A stretch of 64,000 nt of DNA from Rhodococcus koreensis. Lineage in GTDB: Bacteria; Actinomycetota; Actinomycetes; Mycobacteriales; Mycobacteriaceae. The translations under genes were made by a program, and so were the position numbers. This document shows positions 16,508-26,183 of this stretch, piece by piece; position 1 is the first letter of the stretch, and the number at the start of each line of letters is the position of its first letter. The DNA lies in contig NZ_FNSV01000005.1 of assembly GCF_900105905.1 (NCBI RefSeq), forward strand, positions 1-64,000, in the 5' to 3' direction. Under the pieces are notes generated by a model that searched no databases, was not told the DNA's origin, and worked only from the letters and a program-made list of their open reading frames with translations.

Positions 16508-16893
16508 AAAAGTGCCTCCGACAGGGGGTACGGGATGGGATGACAGGCCCTATCCTGCGGCCCCGACAAACGTCGGGACAGGCACCCGAGGGTCACTGTC
16601 GCCCACCCGAAGGGGCGCGCGGATACCCATCGGTGTAACTACAGCCGCCCCGAGCCTGGTTGACCTTTCGACATCCTGTGTGAATGTCCGCGTGCGGGTT
16701 TCGAATCAGTTCACAGGGTTGTGATGCTCCCTTGCCAGGGCAGGCGGGCGCGGCGCCCGACGGTCCTGGCCGGGGCTGCCGGTGGCTATGCGCCACTGCA
16801 CTATCGGACACGACCTCCACATGACATCCGCGCGACCAGATCGAAAGGCTATTACCTCTGGTGTGTCTGACCAGCCCAATACACTGCCACCTG
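16508..16893. other. Intergenic region between divergent genes
   Basis: No supported gene. It contains a small stem CCGAC-N5-GTCGG near 16562-16578 upstream of the proline-rich gene and presumably the promoters of both divergent genes. Confidence 0.45.
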
Positions 16894-17856
16894 ATGGACA
16901 CTGCACGCATCACCGTCAGCCCTGAGTTCGGCCTCATCATGGCCGAAGACCTGGTCAACCTCGACCGCGACTGGGTCGAATCGGTCCGCACCCATTTCGT
17001 CTGCGAGACCGACGGTTGCGACGCCCGAGTCGTCGCAGTCATCGGTCGCCCACCACTGCAACGCCGAACACCGCACTTCCGCTCTCACCCCGACGCGGTG
17101 CACGAACCCGAATGCCCCTACGCCGACGTCGTCGTCGAAGCCACTGGCAACGGCGGCGATCCCGAGAACCCGCTCACCGGCCGACACTCGTACCCCAGCC
17201 GGCTCGTGCCCCTCACCGAGCGGACCGTCACCGATCCCACCAGCGACGACACAGCCGACCATATCCGCAGCGGACCGACCTCACGCCGCACCAGAGGAAA
17301 CGGCTCCGGCACAGTCGACCATCACACCCGCGGAATCGCCCGCACGATCCGCCCACTCTGCCGGACCTTTATCGCGCACCCCGATCACCGGCGAGACATG
17401 CTCATCGACATCCCCGACATCGATACCACCCACTACCAGTTCGCATTCAAACGCCTACGCGACACCACCGAGCCTCTCACCCGGGAGCGAAACCGCCGCA
17501 TCTTCTACGCACCGTTGCGCATCTTCGAGCAACCCAACGAAACCGAGGAAACCGAGGACCGTACCGTCATCACCCTCTACGCCGGCCGACGCGACGCGGC
17601 CGATCATCGGCTCACCCGCGCCTACCGCATTCTCGTCGACCACACCGACTGGACCGACAGCCGCATCCGAACCCTTCGGCGCGACCTACGCGACGCGCGA
17701 GCCGAAGCGAAAAGCGACTACCACACCGGCAACCCTACGAAGACCTGGGCATTCTTCATCGGATCGCAGGACACCGACGACCCCGCCACCTTCCGGGTCG
17801 CCAACCCCGTCCACATTTGCTTCATCACGGCCGAGATCACATACCCGACGTTTTGA
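16894..17856 (+). CDS. Hypothetical protein with N-terminal Cys/His cluster
   Basis: 320 aa from the ATG at 16894; an in-frame GTG at 16861 would add 11 residues. The N-terminus has CETDGC (about 37-42) followed by HFRSHPDAVHEPECPY (about 61-76), a Cys/His pattern that may bind zinc and resembles the N-terminal segment of CoiA-like competence proteins. The C-terminal part is alpha/beta with blocks YRILVDHTDW and KTWAFFIGSQ. Soluble and very Arg/Asp/Thr-rich. Not recognised further. It stands alone between gene-poor stretches. Confidence 0.6.
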   Translation: MDTARITVSPEFGLIMAEDLVNLDRDWVESVRTHFVCETDGCDARVVAVIGRPPLQRRTPHFRSHPDAVHEPECPYADVVVEATGNGGDPENPLTGRHSYPSRLVPLTERTVTDPTSDDTADHIRSGPTSRRTRGNGSGTVDHHTRGIARTIRPLCRTFIAHPDHRRDMLIDIPDIDTTHYQFAFKRLRDTTEPLTRERNRRIFYAPLRIFEQPNETEETEDRTVITLYAGRRDAADHRLTRAYRILVDHTDWTDSRIRTLRRDLRDARAEAKSDYHTGNPTKTWAFFIGSQDTDDPATFRVANPVHICFITAEITYPTF

Positions 17857-18428
17857 ACCGTAGCTATAGCAGGACTGTTGTGGTGCACGACGTGTCGTCA
17901 CGCGCCGGATCAGCGAGACCTGCGACCGGAGAGGGACACTGCGCAGCGCAAGGCGCCCGGAACGACGAGCCGCTCACCCGTGAACGCACGCCAGTGACGG
18001 TGCTCGCCGACCAAGCTCCGCATTATGGAGGTCGAATTGGCTCTGGCCGGCATAAGGCTCCTGCCGCGCTGTCTAACACGTCGCGGCGTAAGCCGCTATG
18101 CCGTCACGGCTTTGAGCATGCAACCACGCGAACTTGCCCAGGCCCCGAAAGGCCAGCGCGTACGCGCTCGCGCCGGGTTCCTTCGTGGTGTAGTGCTCAA
18201 TGTGTTCGACGGCAGCGCGCGTGAGCTTCGCTCGTTCGGGAATCGTTGGTTTACGCCTGTTCATGATTCGTTTCTAGCTGACCTCAACCGCTTACGATGC
18301 GCGCGACAGGCCGACTGTCCGACCTTCAGTCCGGTGGCGAGAAGTGGCACCGCGTTCAGCGATCCGTCGTACTGGCCGGACCCCTCCGCGCATACTCGAA
18401 AATGGACGATCCACAGTGAGGAGAGCCG
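17857..18428. other. Mostly gene-free; possible 63-aa ORF on the minus strand (18073-18264)
   Basis: The only candidate is MNRRKPTIPERAKLTRAAVE to a stop at 18073, a basic helical 63-aa protein with GAG 14 bases upstream. Coding potential is uncertain and there is no support beyond composition. The rest looks non-coding. Confidence 0.35.
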
Positions 18429-19514
18429 ATGACCCACGATCCCGATCTGGGCGTGCTGGTGCGCCGTGTCGGATCCACGAGCGCGTGGACCACCCCGGAC
18501 ATGACCGCATACGTCAACGAGGACCATCTCCAGCGGATCATCGCCGAGGACCCCGACCGAGTACCCGGCGTCCCCGAGGGCGCCATCGCGGTCCGCGAAT
18601 TGCCGACCTCCGCCGGGCCCGCCGACGTGTGCATCGTCAGTCCCGATGGCGCCCTGACGATCGTCGAATGCAAGCTCGCCTCGAACTCCGAACGCCGACG
18701 CATGGTGATCGGCCAGGTCCTCGACTACGCGGCCGCGATCTGGCGCGACGGCGACACCGCATTCCACGAGCAGTGGGCCCGGCGCGGTGGCAACGACCTC
18801 CACGCCCTGGGTGAGGGCGGATACGAGCAGCTGGGCCGCAACATCGCCGCCGGCCGCCTCCACCTCTGCCTCGCCGTCGACCAGATCGACGCCGACCTCC
18901 GGCGACTCGTCGAGTACCTCAACCAGATCACCCGCCACGACATCACGGTCACCGCCCTACAATTGAGCTACGCCCGGCACGGCGACCTCGAGATCCTGAT
19001 CCCCTCCACCTACGGCGGCGAGATCGCCGCAGCCAAGGCCCGCGCTGCGGCCGGCACCACCACCCGGTGGACGAAGGACACCTTCCTCGACAGCATCGGC
19101 TCCGACACCGACCGCGCAAGCGCCGAGAAACTCTTCGCGCTCCTCGACCAGGTCGACGACCGGCGCGGAACCCACGACGACCTCTGGTACGGCAACAAAC
19201 CCGGCGGTGGCGTCTTCTTCCACCCCTACGGGCTGCGGTACGCGCCGATCCAACTGTGGATCAACAAGTCCGGGCAGCTGATGGCCTACGGGAACTGGTA
19301 CCAGTACGACAAGATCAAATACCACCACGGGTTCGCCGAACTCGCCCACCTCGTCGGTCAGGACCACCAATCCACTGCGAAAGGTTTCCCCATCGCCGAC
19401 CTTACCGACCTCGACCAGTTCTGGTCTATCACTCTGCGATGCGCCGAACACATCAACCGGCCCGACGCCGAGCCCGATCACCGGGACGTGGACCCCGACA
19501 CCGCAATCGTCTGA
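18429..19514 (+). CDS. PD-(D/E)XK nuclease-like protein
   Basis: 361 aa, ATG with GAGGAGAG just upstream. Residues 55-110 carry the nuclease core: D66 in GPADVCIVSPDG, then IVECKL with E77-x-K79, and QVLDYAA after it, the layout of restriction-endonuclease-like folds. The C-terminal half (HDDLWYGNKPGGGVFFHPYG, LWINKSGQLMAYGNWYQYD) is a separate domain, possibly for substrate recognition. The protein is soluble. It may cut foreign DNA or be a single-gene defence factor, inferred from the fold and the neighbourhood. Monocistronic with a hairpin just after the stop. Confidence 0.7.
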   Translation: MTHDPDLGVLVRRVGSTSAWTTPDMTAYVNEDHLQRIIAEDPDRVPGVPEGAIAVRELPTSAGPADVCIVSPDGALTIVECKLASNSERRRMVIGQVLDYAAAIWRDGDTAFHEQWARRGGNDLHALGEGGYEQLGRNIAAGRLHLCLAVDQIDADLRRLVEYLNQITRHDITVTALQLSYARHGDLEILIPSTYGGEIAAAKARAAAGTTTRWTKDTFLDSIGSDTDRASAEKLFALLDQVDDRRGTHDDLWYGNKPGGGVFFHPYGLRYAPIQLWINKSGQLMAYGNWYQYDKIKYHHGFAELAHLVGQDHQSTAKGFPIADLTDLDQFWSITLRCAEHINRPDAEPDHRDVDPDTAIV

Positions 19515-19521
19515 ACCAAAC

Positions 19522-19546
19522 CTGCGCCGCTTCTCCGCCGGCGCAG
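19522..19546 (+). terminator. Hairpin terminator
   Basis: CTGCGCCG / CGGCGCAG stem (8 bp, 9-base loop) begins 8 bases after the stop of the nuclease-like gene; no T-run. Confidence 0.55.
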
Positions 19547-20222
19547 CCCCTCACCCACCCGGGATGGTTCGGGTCGGGGGCAAACTCCACCAGATGATCA
19601 ATGGCGCGGGAACGGGGCGGATTGCACCCCGCACCACTCACACTGAAAGCCAGGATCATCCGTCGCCAGGAGCTCGATTTCTCGACACATCATCCGCTCG
19701 GGGACCTGCCCAAAGGTCAACCGACCAGGGGACGGTAACTCTCGAGTTTGAGAAGGGACCGCACGTATCCCGCTTCCGCCACGGCCGTCACCTCGTCGAG
19801 GTAGGCCAGGACGGCCGGATCGGCGACCTCGAGGTCGAGACACATCTGTTCAGCGATCCAACGCCGAATCGCGTCGTGGGAGGTCATTTTAATCACCATC
19901 TACGGGGTACCCGCCGGGGACGGTCGCCACTCATCGACCCTGCCGAATGGCCCCGACGATGCGCCGTCCGAGGAGGCAGTTCCATCCAGGGCCGAGGTCG
20001 CACAAGGGACTCCCGGACGATCACGGGCCGTGGTCGTCTTCCCGCCGGCTGCACCGACCTTCGAGTTGTACTGCGCAGTCCCGCTGTGCCGTTGAGGAAA
20101 ACCAGGCTCGGCGACGAGGACTTCGGGTTGCGGACGCCGGTCACCGAATATCTACGACGAGACCGAAGTCGTCGCGGAGAGAGTCGATGACACGATTCCG
20201 GGCCCATCCCCGGTCGGCGAGA
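19547..20222. other. Gene-poor stretch with a possible 60-aa minus-strand ORF
   Basis: On the minus strand 19717-19899 could encode MVIKMTSHDAIRRWIAEQMC and onwards, an acidic helical 60-aa protein, without a ribosome site at the first ATG. The remainder has no supported gene. Confidence 0.35.
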
Positions 20223-20837
20223 TCACCCGTGGCGTCGATGCTGATGTCCGGTGGTGTGCCCCGTTCGACCAGCATTCACGGCGCGTTCGTCCTGGCCGTG
20301 GCGGCACCGATACCGCACCCCCGCCGCGGTTGGGGTGCCGATCAGGATGTTCGTGCAGGTGATGCGGGAGTCGCGGTAGTCCCGCCACGTGCACCCAGTG
20401 AGCGAGCCGTCCTGGTTGATCGCCGCCAACCCGGCCTGGGTGTCGAGGACCGCGACCGTGATGTCCTCACCCACAATCATCCGGGTGAGCGACACTTCGG
20501 CAAGGGCCGTGTCGGAGAGCATTCCGGTCTTGGGGATGTCGGTGCCGCGCAGGATTCCCTCGGCGACCACCGCACCCACCGACAACCCGACGTACAGGTA
20601 GCCACCCAGCAGTGAGCCGCCGGGACAAACGCGGTCGTCGTGGACCGGGTCGAACCGGCCCTGCCGCGGTACCCGCGTGGTGCGGGTGTTGATCGCCAGC
20701 GCGTTCTCGAGCGGGGCGATGGCGGTGGAGTTGAAGCTGTTCGGCGGGAAGGCGCTGTCGGTGCGGTGGATCCGCCACAACTCGGTGCCGGCCCCAATGA
20801 TGTCGGTGTGCGCGGGTGCGCCGTTGTACGTTCGCAC
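20223..20837 (-). CDS. RES-domain toxin
   Basis: About 204 aa from the GTG at 20837, 4 bases after the antitoxin stop; the frame reaches an ATG at 20873 inside the antitoxin gene. RES-family features are LWRIHRTDSAF near the start, the FNS segment, RFDPV, and GGYLYVGLSVGAVVAEGILR with the conserved Arg, Tyr and Glu. RES toxins degrade or modify NAD+. The last about 25 residues (CRHGQDERAVNAGRTGHT) are atypical and may result from a frame change at the 3' end. It forms a type II TA pair with the upstream MbcA/Xre-like gene. Confidence 0.75.
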   Translation of the reverse strand: MRTYNGAPAHTDIIGAGTELWRIHRTDSAFPPNSFNSTAIAPLENALAINTRTTRVPRQGRFDPVHDDRVCPGGSLLGGYLYVGLSVGAVVAEGILRGTDIPKTGMLSDTALAEVSLTRMIVGEDITVAVLDTQAGLAAINQDGSLTGCTWRDYRDSRITCTNILIGTPTAAGVRYRCRHGQDERAVNAGRTGHTTGHQHRRHG

Positions 20838-20841
20838 CCGC

Positions 20842-21579
20842 TCACATGCCCCGGCGTGCCACGTCGAGGACATTGTCGATCGCGATCTCGGTCAGCTCGC
20901 CGGCCTCGAGGTCCTCGAGGGGGCTGCGGCCGTCGAGGATCTCGGTGGCGGTCAGCCACCACGACGCCGCACCATACGGGTCCTGAGCCACCGCGAGCCG
21001 CCGGTTCGCGTACTTCACCTGGTCATAAATCTGGTGGCGTGCCCGGTCGAACTGGAACAGCGGGTACCGGTAGTCCGGGCGGGTGCCGATCGGCAACCCG
21101 ATCAACTCCCCCGCCTTCCGCCGTTTCTGTGCGACGCTGCGGATCGGCTCACTGGTCGGCGCCAGGATCGTCGCGACCTCCTTGGAGTCGATCACCTCGA
21201 CGGCGTCGAGGACCGACCGGCGGGCCGAGGCCCGCGGCCCAGTGTCATGGGTGTCGGTGACGGACGCGATCAGCGACTGCGCGAGCTGCAACCGCTCCGT
21301 CTGCGACAGGGCGGCCGCGGAAAACTGGGTGAGCGCCGTGACCACGTCCCCGCCCGCCTCCTCTGCCCCCAGTGCTGCCAGGCCGTGACCGCGCCGACCT
21401 GGGCGGGGCCCGGGATCCGGCGTCTTCTCGCTTGCCTGGACCAGGGCGAGGCGGAACTCCGCGAAATACGTACCCAGCGCCCGCTCGAGCCCCTCGACAC
21501 GGATCGACTCGGACATCCGCGCCACCACCACCGGATCGATCGCAGGAACAGGTCCCGAGGAGAACGCTTCGGCACTCAT
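20842..21579 (-). CDS. Xre/MbcA/ParS-type antitoxin of the RES pair
   Basis: 245 aa, ATG. The C-terminus (SWWLTATEILDGRSPLEDLE then AIDNVLDVARRGM) is the toxin-binding DUF2384/MbcA-ParS signature. The N-terminal two-thirds is helical with an Xre-like core around 115-150 and an extra Gly/Pro loop. It should bind the RES toxin directly and repress the operon. The gene is longer than most family members (about 120-180 aa). Its stop lies 4 bases before the preferred toxin start. Confidence 0.75.
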   Translation of the reverse strand: MSAEAFSSGPVPAIDPVVVARMSESIRVEGLERALGTYFAEFRLALVQASEKTPDPGPRPGRRGHGLAALGAEEAGGDVVTALTQFSAAALSQTERLQLAQSLIASVTDTHDTGPRASARRSVLDAVEVIDSKEVATILAPTSEPIRSVAQKRRKAGELIGLPIGTRPDYRYPLFQFDRARHQIYDQVKYANRRLAVAQDPYGAASWWLTATEILDGRSPLEDLEAGELTEIAIDNVLDVARRGM

Positions 21580-21793
21580 CCAACCCTCCCAGGTACGATC
21601 GTCACAACTACGTACCTATCGTACCTTCGAGCGGTCGATCCGTCGATGCCCGAGACCAGCGGCCCAAACGGGGGCCAGTGTGATCGACGGTCACCTCGTC
21701 CGCGCCCCGCGAACCCGGCGCCATCCTCGTGCGCGATTACCCCGCCCCGTACCCCGGCACCGCTGACACGGACCATCGCCCACCGCATGGCGC

Positions 21794-21828
21794 CGAAGGC
21801 CATGACCCCCACCGGCTCATGGCCTTCG
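21794..21828 (-). terminator. Hairpin terminator after the Lsr2-repeat gene
   Basis: A perfect 12-bp stem CGAAGGCCATGA / TCATGGCCTTCG with an 11-base loop lies 43 bases beyond the stop at 21871. Confidence 0.6.
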
Positions 21829-21870
21829 CGACAGGATGTCCACGGTGTGCACCGGAGCGATGTTGGAAAC

Positions 21871-23124
21871 TCACGCGACCGGCTTCTCCACCTGAGCGTC
21901 ACGGAAAGCACGCTCGATCTCGGACGGAATTCGGCCACGCGAGGACACCTCATGACCCGCCCCGAGCGCCCACTCACGAATCTCCCTCGACGACGGCTTA
22001 CCCGCCGGAGCCTTACTCACCACTTCCCTCGCCGCCGGCACTTTCGCCGCGACCGGCTTCTTCCCGGCCGACTTCTCCCCACCTCTTTTCTTCTCTGGCG
22101 TCTTGGTCGCTGCTGTCTTCTTCGCGGCCGTCTTCGTCGTGGGAGCCGTGCTCACCGTCGCCGGCTTCACCGGAACCGTCGCGGCGGTCTTCTTCGCGGC
22201 GGTCTTCTTCGCGGCGGTCTTCTTCGCGGCTGCCTTCTTCGCGGCTGCCTTCTTTACCGGCGCCGCCTTTGCCTGGACCTGCTCCGCCCGAGCGTCATGG
22301 AAGGCCTGCTGAATCTCGACCGGAATTCGGCCACGCGAGGACACCTCATGACCCGCGCCGATCGCCCACTCACGAATCTCTCTCGACGAATTCTTCGCCG
22401 GAGCCTTACTCACCGCTTCCCTCGTCGCCGGCACCTTCGCGGCGACCGCCTTCTTTACGGCTGTCTTCTTCGCGGCCGTTTTCGTCGCCGGAGCCGATAC
22501 AGCCTGAGTATTCTTCGCCTGAGCCGTCGCCGCGGCCGTGTTCCTGACAGCTGCCTTCTTTACCGGCGCCGCCTTTGGCTGAACCTGCTTCGCCCGAGCG
22601 TCATGGAAGGCCTGCTGAATTTCGGCCGGAATTCGGCCGCGCGAAGACACCACATGACCCGCGGCGATCGCCCACTCACGAATCTCCCTCGACGAATTCT
22701 TCGCCGGAGCCTTACTCACCACCTCCCCCGCCGCCAGCACCTTCGCCGCGACCGGCATCTTCACAGCCGTCTTCTCCGTGGCCGTTTTCGTCGTAGCCTT
22801 TTTCTTCTCAGCTGTCTTCTTCGCGGCTGTCTTCGTCGCCGCAGCCGTGCTCGCCGTCGCCGCCTTCCCCGGAGCCTTCGCCCGCTTTCCCGAAGTCGTC
22901 GCCGCGACCGGCTTCTTCACAGCCGTCTTTGTCGCGGCCGTCTTCTTTACCGGCGTCGCTTTTTCCTGAACCGTCTTCGGCTGAGCGTCATAGAAGGCCT
23001 GCTCGATCTCGGCCGAGATCCGGCCGCGCAAGGACACCTCGCGGCCCTGCCCGATCGCCCACTCGCGAATTTCTTTGGTTGTCTTCTTCGTCGAACTGTC
23101 AGAACTCCTCGGTGATATCGCCAT
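21871..23124 (-). CDS. Nucleoid-associated protein with four Lsr2-type DNA-binding domains on Lys/Ala linkers
   Basis: 417 aa from the ATG at 23124, preceded by AAGGAG. Four near-identical copies of the Lsr2 C-terminal DNA-binding domain occur: EIREWAIGQGREVSLRGRIS near the N-terminus, then REIREWAIAAGHVVSSRGRI, REIREWAIGAGHEVSSRGRI and REIREWALGAGHEVSSRGRI at the C-terminus. RGR is the AT-hook-like contact in Lsr2. Between them are long KKTAAKK/PVKK linkers like histone-H1 or HupB tails. The Lsr2 N-terminal dimerisation domain is absent. The protein probably coats or bridges AT-rich or foreign DNA. Linker DNA contains many short repeats. Monocistronic. Confidence 0.85.
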   Translation of the reverse strand: MAISPRSSDSSTKKTTKEIREWAIGQGREVSLRGRISAEIEQAFYDAQPKTVQEKATPVKKTAATKTAVKKPVAATTSGKRAKAPGKAATASTAAATKTAAKKTAEKKKATTKTATEKTAVKMPVAAKVLAAGEVVSKAPAKNSSREIREWAIAAGHVVSSRGRIPAEIQQAFHDARAKQVQPKAAPVKKAAVRNTAAATAQAKNTQAVSAPATKTAAKKTAVKKAVAAKVPATREAVSKAPAKNSSREIREWAIGAGHEVSSRGRIPVEIQQAFHDARAEQVQAKAAPVKKAAAKKAAAKKTAAKKTAAKKTAATVPVKPATVSTAPTTKTAAKKTAATKTPEKKRGGEKSAGKKPVAAKVPAAREVVSKAPAGKPSSREIREWALGAGHEVSSRGRIPSEIERAFRDAQVEKPVA

Positions 23125-23922
23125 GTGTCTCCTTCTTCGCTGGGTTAATGTCGAACGCACACAGTAACGGCAGGCGGGTACTCCCGGTAATCAGGAAATT
23201 CTTCCGAGCTGAGATTTCATTGTTCCCAACCCATTGCCGATCTGGGCATGCCGACACGATCTTCCTGGAGTCCCCACTCGCGACGCACCTAGGCGTCAGG
23301 CAGATAGAGTGCGACTCAGTTTGGCAGTCAATAACTTTGGCTGCCGCAGCACGATAGAGCAACGTTGGGATCTTCGCTACAGGGCAGGCGGTATCCATCA
23401 GGCCGAGTCGCTCCGATCTGGATCAGCGATTCTCGATCGTATGTCTATCACGTAGGAATGCGCATCTGCGGGTTTCCTCGAGTGAACCCCGATCCAGACA
23501 GCCCCACCCCATTGCGAGCAAAGAATAATCAAGATCAGTGACCAATCAGCGAATCGCAGCTCGCCTCCCGGACAAGCAAGCCGAGCGGGTCCGCGTCAGA
23601 TGACCCGCGAGACGTTCACCAGAGGACGGGACCCGCTCAAGGTCGCAAATAGACACCGCAGCAGTCTGACTCAGCTGGCCTGTTTCAGGTCGCCGTAATA
23701 GGTGTGCGCCTTGGCAGCGAGCAACCACAGGGGTCTTTGGTGCCCTCCCGGGCATAGCCTTTTTCGAGCTCACCGCCTTCATGCCCGCGACATGTCCGGG
23801 GGTGCGTCGGTGAACCGGACGCCGATCGATGACCGGCATCCGATCGATGATGGAGATGCAACCAGGGAGTTGGTGTGGCACCGGCTTGTCACGTTGCGTC
23901 GGCTTGGGGCGATACCCAGATC
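23125..23922. other. About 800 bp without a supported gene
   Basis: It contains the promoter of the Lsr2-repeat gene and has noticeably more A/T than its surroundings near 23160-23560. No ORF has convincing features. Confidence 0.5.
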
Positions 23923-24417
23923 ATGCGGGTGAGGAAAGCTGCAATAGGTGCCAGCGCTCTTGTCGCGATCGCAACCGCGAGCTGCGCCTGCTCGCCCGAG
24001 GACACAGAATCGCGCGAACCGGCCGTCTTCGTCCAATCCACACAGTTCGCACCGTCGCCGGCGCCGATCACCGATCTTGTGCCCACCGCCGAGCAACTGA
24101 CCGCCCTGTACAACGCCACCACCAACTACTCCATACGCGAGGAGGACCGGGCGCGACTTCTGGAGGGTCCCAGCGACCAGACCCTGCCGATCGCGCGGGC
24201 CTGGGGTGCCCCACCCTCACCCCAATACCTCCAGTTCACCGCCATGGAACTCGTCGGCCCAGAGATGGTCAACGCGATTGGGCAGGGCCACATCGAAGGC
24301 ATGGACCCTTACCCGGTGGGACCAATTCCCTTCGTGCGTTTCAACAACGAGTGGAGGCTATCGCGCGCCTTCGTCTGTGGTGGATTGTTTCTCGCCGCAC
24401 CACACGTCTGTGGCTGA
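23923..24417 (+). CDS. Putative lipoprotein
   Basis: 164 aa from the ATG at 23923. The start MRVRKAAIGASALVAIATAS leads into C21 with an ATAS-C lipobox, so export and lipid anchoring are likely. The mature part is short, with PTAEQLTALYNATTNYS, PQYLQFTAMELVGPEMV and VPFVRFNNEWRLSRAFVCGG-like blocks; the WRLSR motif near the end is typical of NTF2-like or low-molecular-weight mycobacterial lipoproteins. Function unknown. No ribosome site is strong. An RHH-gene remnant follows. Confidence 0.65.
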   Translation: MRVRKAAIGASALVAIATASCACSPEDTESREPAVFVQSTQFAPSPAPITDLVPTAEQLTALYNATTNYSIREEDRARLLEGPSDQTLPIARAWGAPPSPQYLQFTAMELVGPEMVNAIGQGHIEGMDPYPVGPIPFVRFNNEWRLSRAFVCGGLFLAAPHVCG

Positions 24418-24438
24418 GGCTTCGCCCGGCACGCGCGG

Positions 24439-24561
24439 CAAGTTCGACTTCCACTGCCGCTGAGCAACAAACTCGACGAACTCGCGCAGCGTCAGCACCG
24501 CAAGCCCAGCGAACTCATGCCCGAGGCAGTCGAGGAATACATCCAGGAGCACTCCGCGTGA
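24439..24561 (+). pseudogene. Ribbon-helix-helix antitoxin remnant
   Basis: The frame reads VRLPLPLSNKLDELAQRQHR then KPSELMPEAVEEYIQEHSA and a stop, the usual RHH pattern of a short strand followed by two helices. No start codon with a ribosome site precedes it and no toxin gene follows. It looks like the surviving 3' part of a TA antitoxin gene, or a very short RHH ORF. Confidence 0.5.
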
Positions 24562-24671
24562 ACACCTCCGCGAGTTTTCCGGCCTACCGGTCAACGCGCG
24601 GAAACAACCCGCCCTTCGATTCCGTTGCACAATCGAAGGGAGGGGAAGCGGAGATCCTGCGGGAGGTGAGC

Positions 24672-25295
24672 ATGCGTCGGGAGGAACCGGCACTAGTACC
24701 GGTGGCCACGCCGGTCCGGTGGTGGCGACTGCGCCCGTGGAGCCGCAACCACCTGATGCGGGCCAGCGACCGCATTGAGGCCACCCTGGTGATGCTCGCC
24801 GCGGCCGTGGTCCTGCTGTTGATCCCCGTCGCGGCCGCGTTCGGCTCCACCACGCACACCCGGTTGGAACAGCAAGCCCAGGCGCTGCGGGCCGCCGTGC
24901 ACCCCGTACCGGCAGTGTTGCTCGAGGACACCTACCTCGCCCCAGACTCCCCCGAGTACACGATCCGCCCCGCCGGCGCCCAGAACACCGCCCGCGCCCG
25001 CTGGACCACACCCCACGGGGATCACGTCGCCGCCGTGCCCACCGACACCCCCGCGAAGGCCGGCCAGACCATCACCATCGACGTGGACGCCGACGGCAAC
25101 CTCACCGGCCCCATCCCCGACACCCGGGAAAACACCGCCCTGGCCGTGACCGCCGCCTGCGGGCTGTGGGCACTCGCGGCCGGCGCCGTCCTACTCTCCA
25201 CGGCCCTCGCACACCGACAATTCACCCGAAACCGGTTGCGGCGCTGGGCACAGGAGTGGAAACAATTCGACATACCACCGAGAGAACCCCACTAA
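24672..25295 (+). CDS. Rv1733c-like two-helix membrane protein
   Basis: 207 aa, ATG with GGGAGG 7 bases upstream; the much longer open frame upstream is not used. The architecture matches Mycobacterium tuberculosis Rv1733c: cytoplasmic basic start (WRLRPWSRNHLMRASDRIEA), transmembrane helix about 37-56, an extracytoplasmic domain of about 100 residues ending in DVDADGNLTGPIPDTREN, a second helix about 157-177, and a basic tail (RNRLRRWAQEWKQFDIPP). Paralogues are numerous in Nocardiaceae. Function unknown; Rv1733c is a dormancy-regulon antigen. Confidence 0.75.
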   Translation: MRREEPALVPVATPVRWWRLRPWSRNHLMRASDRIEATLVMLAAAVVLLLIPVAAAFGSTTHTRLEQQAQALRAAVHPVPAVLLEDTYLAPDSPEYTIRPAGAQNTARARWTTPHGDHVAAVPTDTPAKAGQTITIDVDADGNLTGPIPDTRENTALAVTAACGLWALAAGAVLLSTALAHRQFTRNRLRRWAQEWKQFDIPPREPH

Positions 25296-25660
25296 AGCGC
25301 CGGGTCGCGTACCCCCGCCCGCCAACCAAATCAAAGTGACATCACCGCCCACCTCGGGGTGCCCGATCCCTGCACCACACCGCACTGCGCATGCTCCGAT
25401 CTGCAATAGAAGAACGCAATCGTCGATCACGAGAACGCCCGATCACAGCGCGTTCACACCCCCGGCCCGGAGCCGACCCACATCGACAATTCCGACGGGC
25501 TGCGGGGAGATAATCCTGCACGCTGCGCCTGCACCCGACGCCGTACGACAAACCTGCGGCGCGGCGCTTCGCAACTTGACGAGAAACCCACGCAGCTGGT
25601 CCCTGATCGACTGCCCCGCTCCTCCGGTCGACGGGCGCCGAACGGCATCCCTGCCAGGTG

Positions 25661-26183
25661 TCAGGGTTGCGGGACCTCGACACTGGTGGGAATTGGTCGC
25701 GCACCTTGTTCACTTCCTGCTCGACCCTCTCCACCGCCGAGTCGTTGTTCAGGACCGTGACGACGCCGGCGGCAGGCGATCGAGACGACGATCGCCGACC
25801 CGCTCAGTACCAGACCGGCGATCGCCACACCCTTCCCGGTGATCCCCACCCTCCGGGCCGCCCGCAGAGGATCAACCCGATGATGCCCAGCACCAAACCG
25901 ACCGGGGACAGGATCACGATCAGCACACACACGAACGCGGCAGTCCCGACGGCAGCGCGAACGCCCCGGACGCGCGGCCCTCGAGACCGCCGAACAGGGC
26001 ATAGCGGGACTCAGCGGGCGCGAGAGGTGATGCATCCGCGACAGCGCCGACCCGACCCGACCCGCTGACGGACACCGTGTTGATCGAACTCGACCCCGTT
26101 ACGGCCGGTTCGGCCGATCCGCCGCTCGCCGCCGCGACCGCACCCCGGGACCCGGGCGCGTTCGGCGCACCCCACGCGCGCAC
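25661..26183 (-). pseudogene. DUF4190-type membrane protein gene broken by frameshifts
   Basis: Reading the minus strand and changing frame recovers a DUF4190-like protein: YALFGGLEGRASGAFALP in one frame, TAAFVCVLIVILSPVGLVLG in a second, RRVGITGKGVAIAGLVLSGS in a third, and AGVVTVLNNDSAVERVEQEV in the last. The two hydrophobic helices and the GKG-(I/V)AIAG-LVLS motif are diagnostic. At least three frame changes are needed, so the gene is dead. Flanking 25296-25660 holds no supported gene. Confidence 0.65.

Noticed and set aside
20677..23115. 812-aa plus-strand ORF across the RES/Xre and Lsr2-repeat genes
   Set aside because: Arg/Leu repeats mirror the Lys/Ala repeats of the minus-strand gene; no ribosome site and two real genes lie opposite.
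23829..24671. Upstream extension of the Rv1733c-like gene
   Set aside because: It overlaps the lipoprotein gene in another frame, and a strong ribosome site marks the start at 24672.
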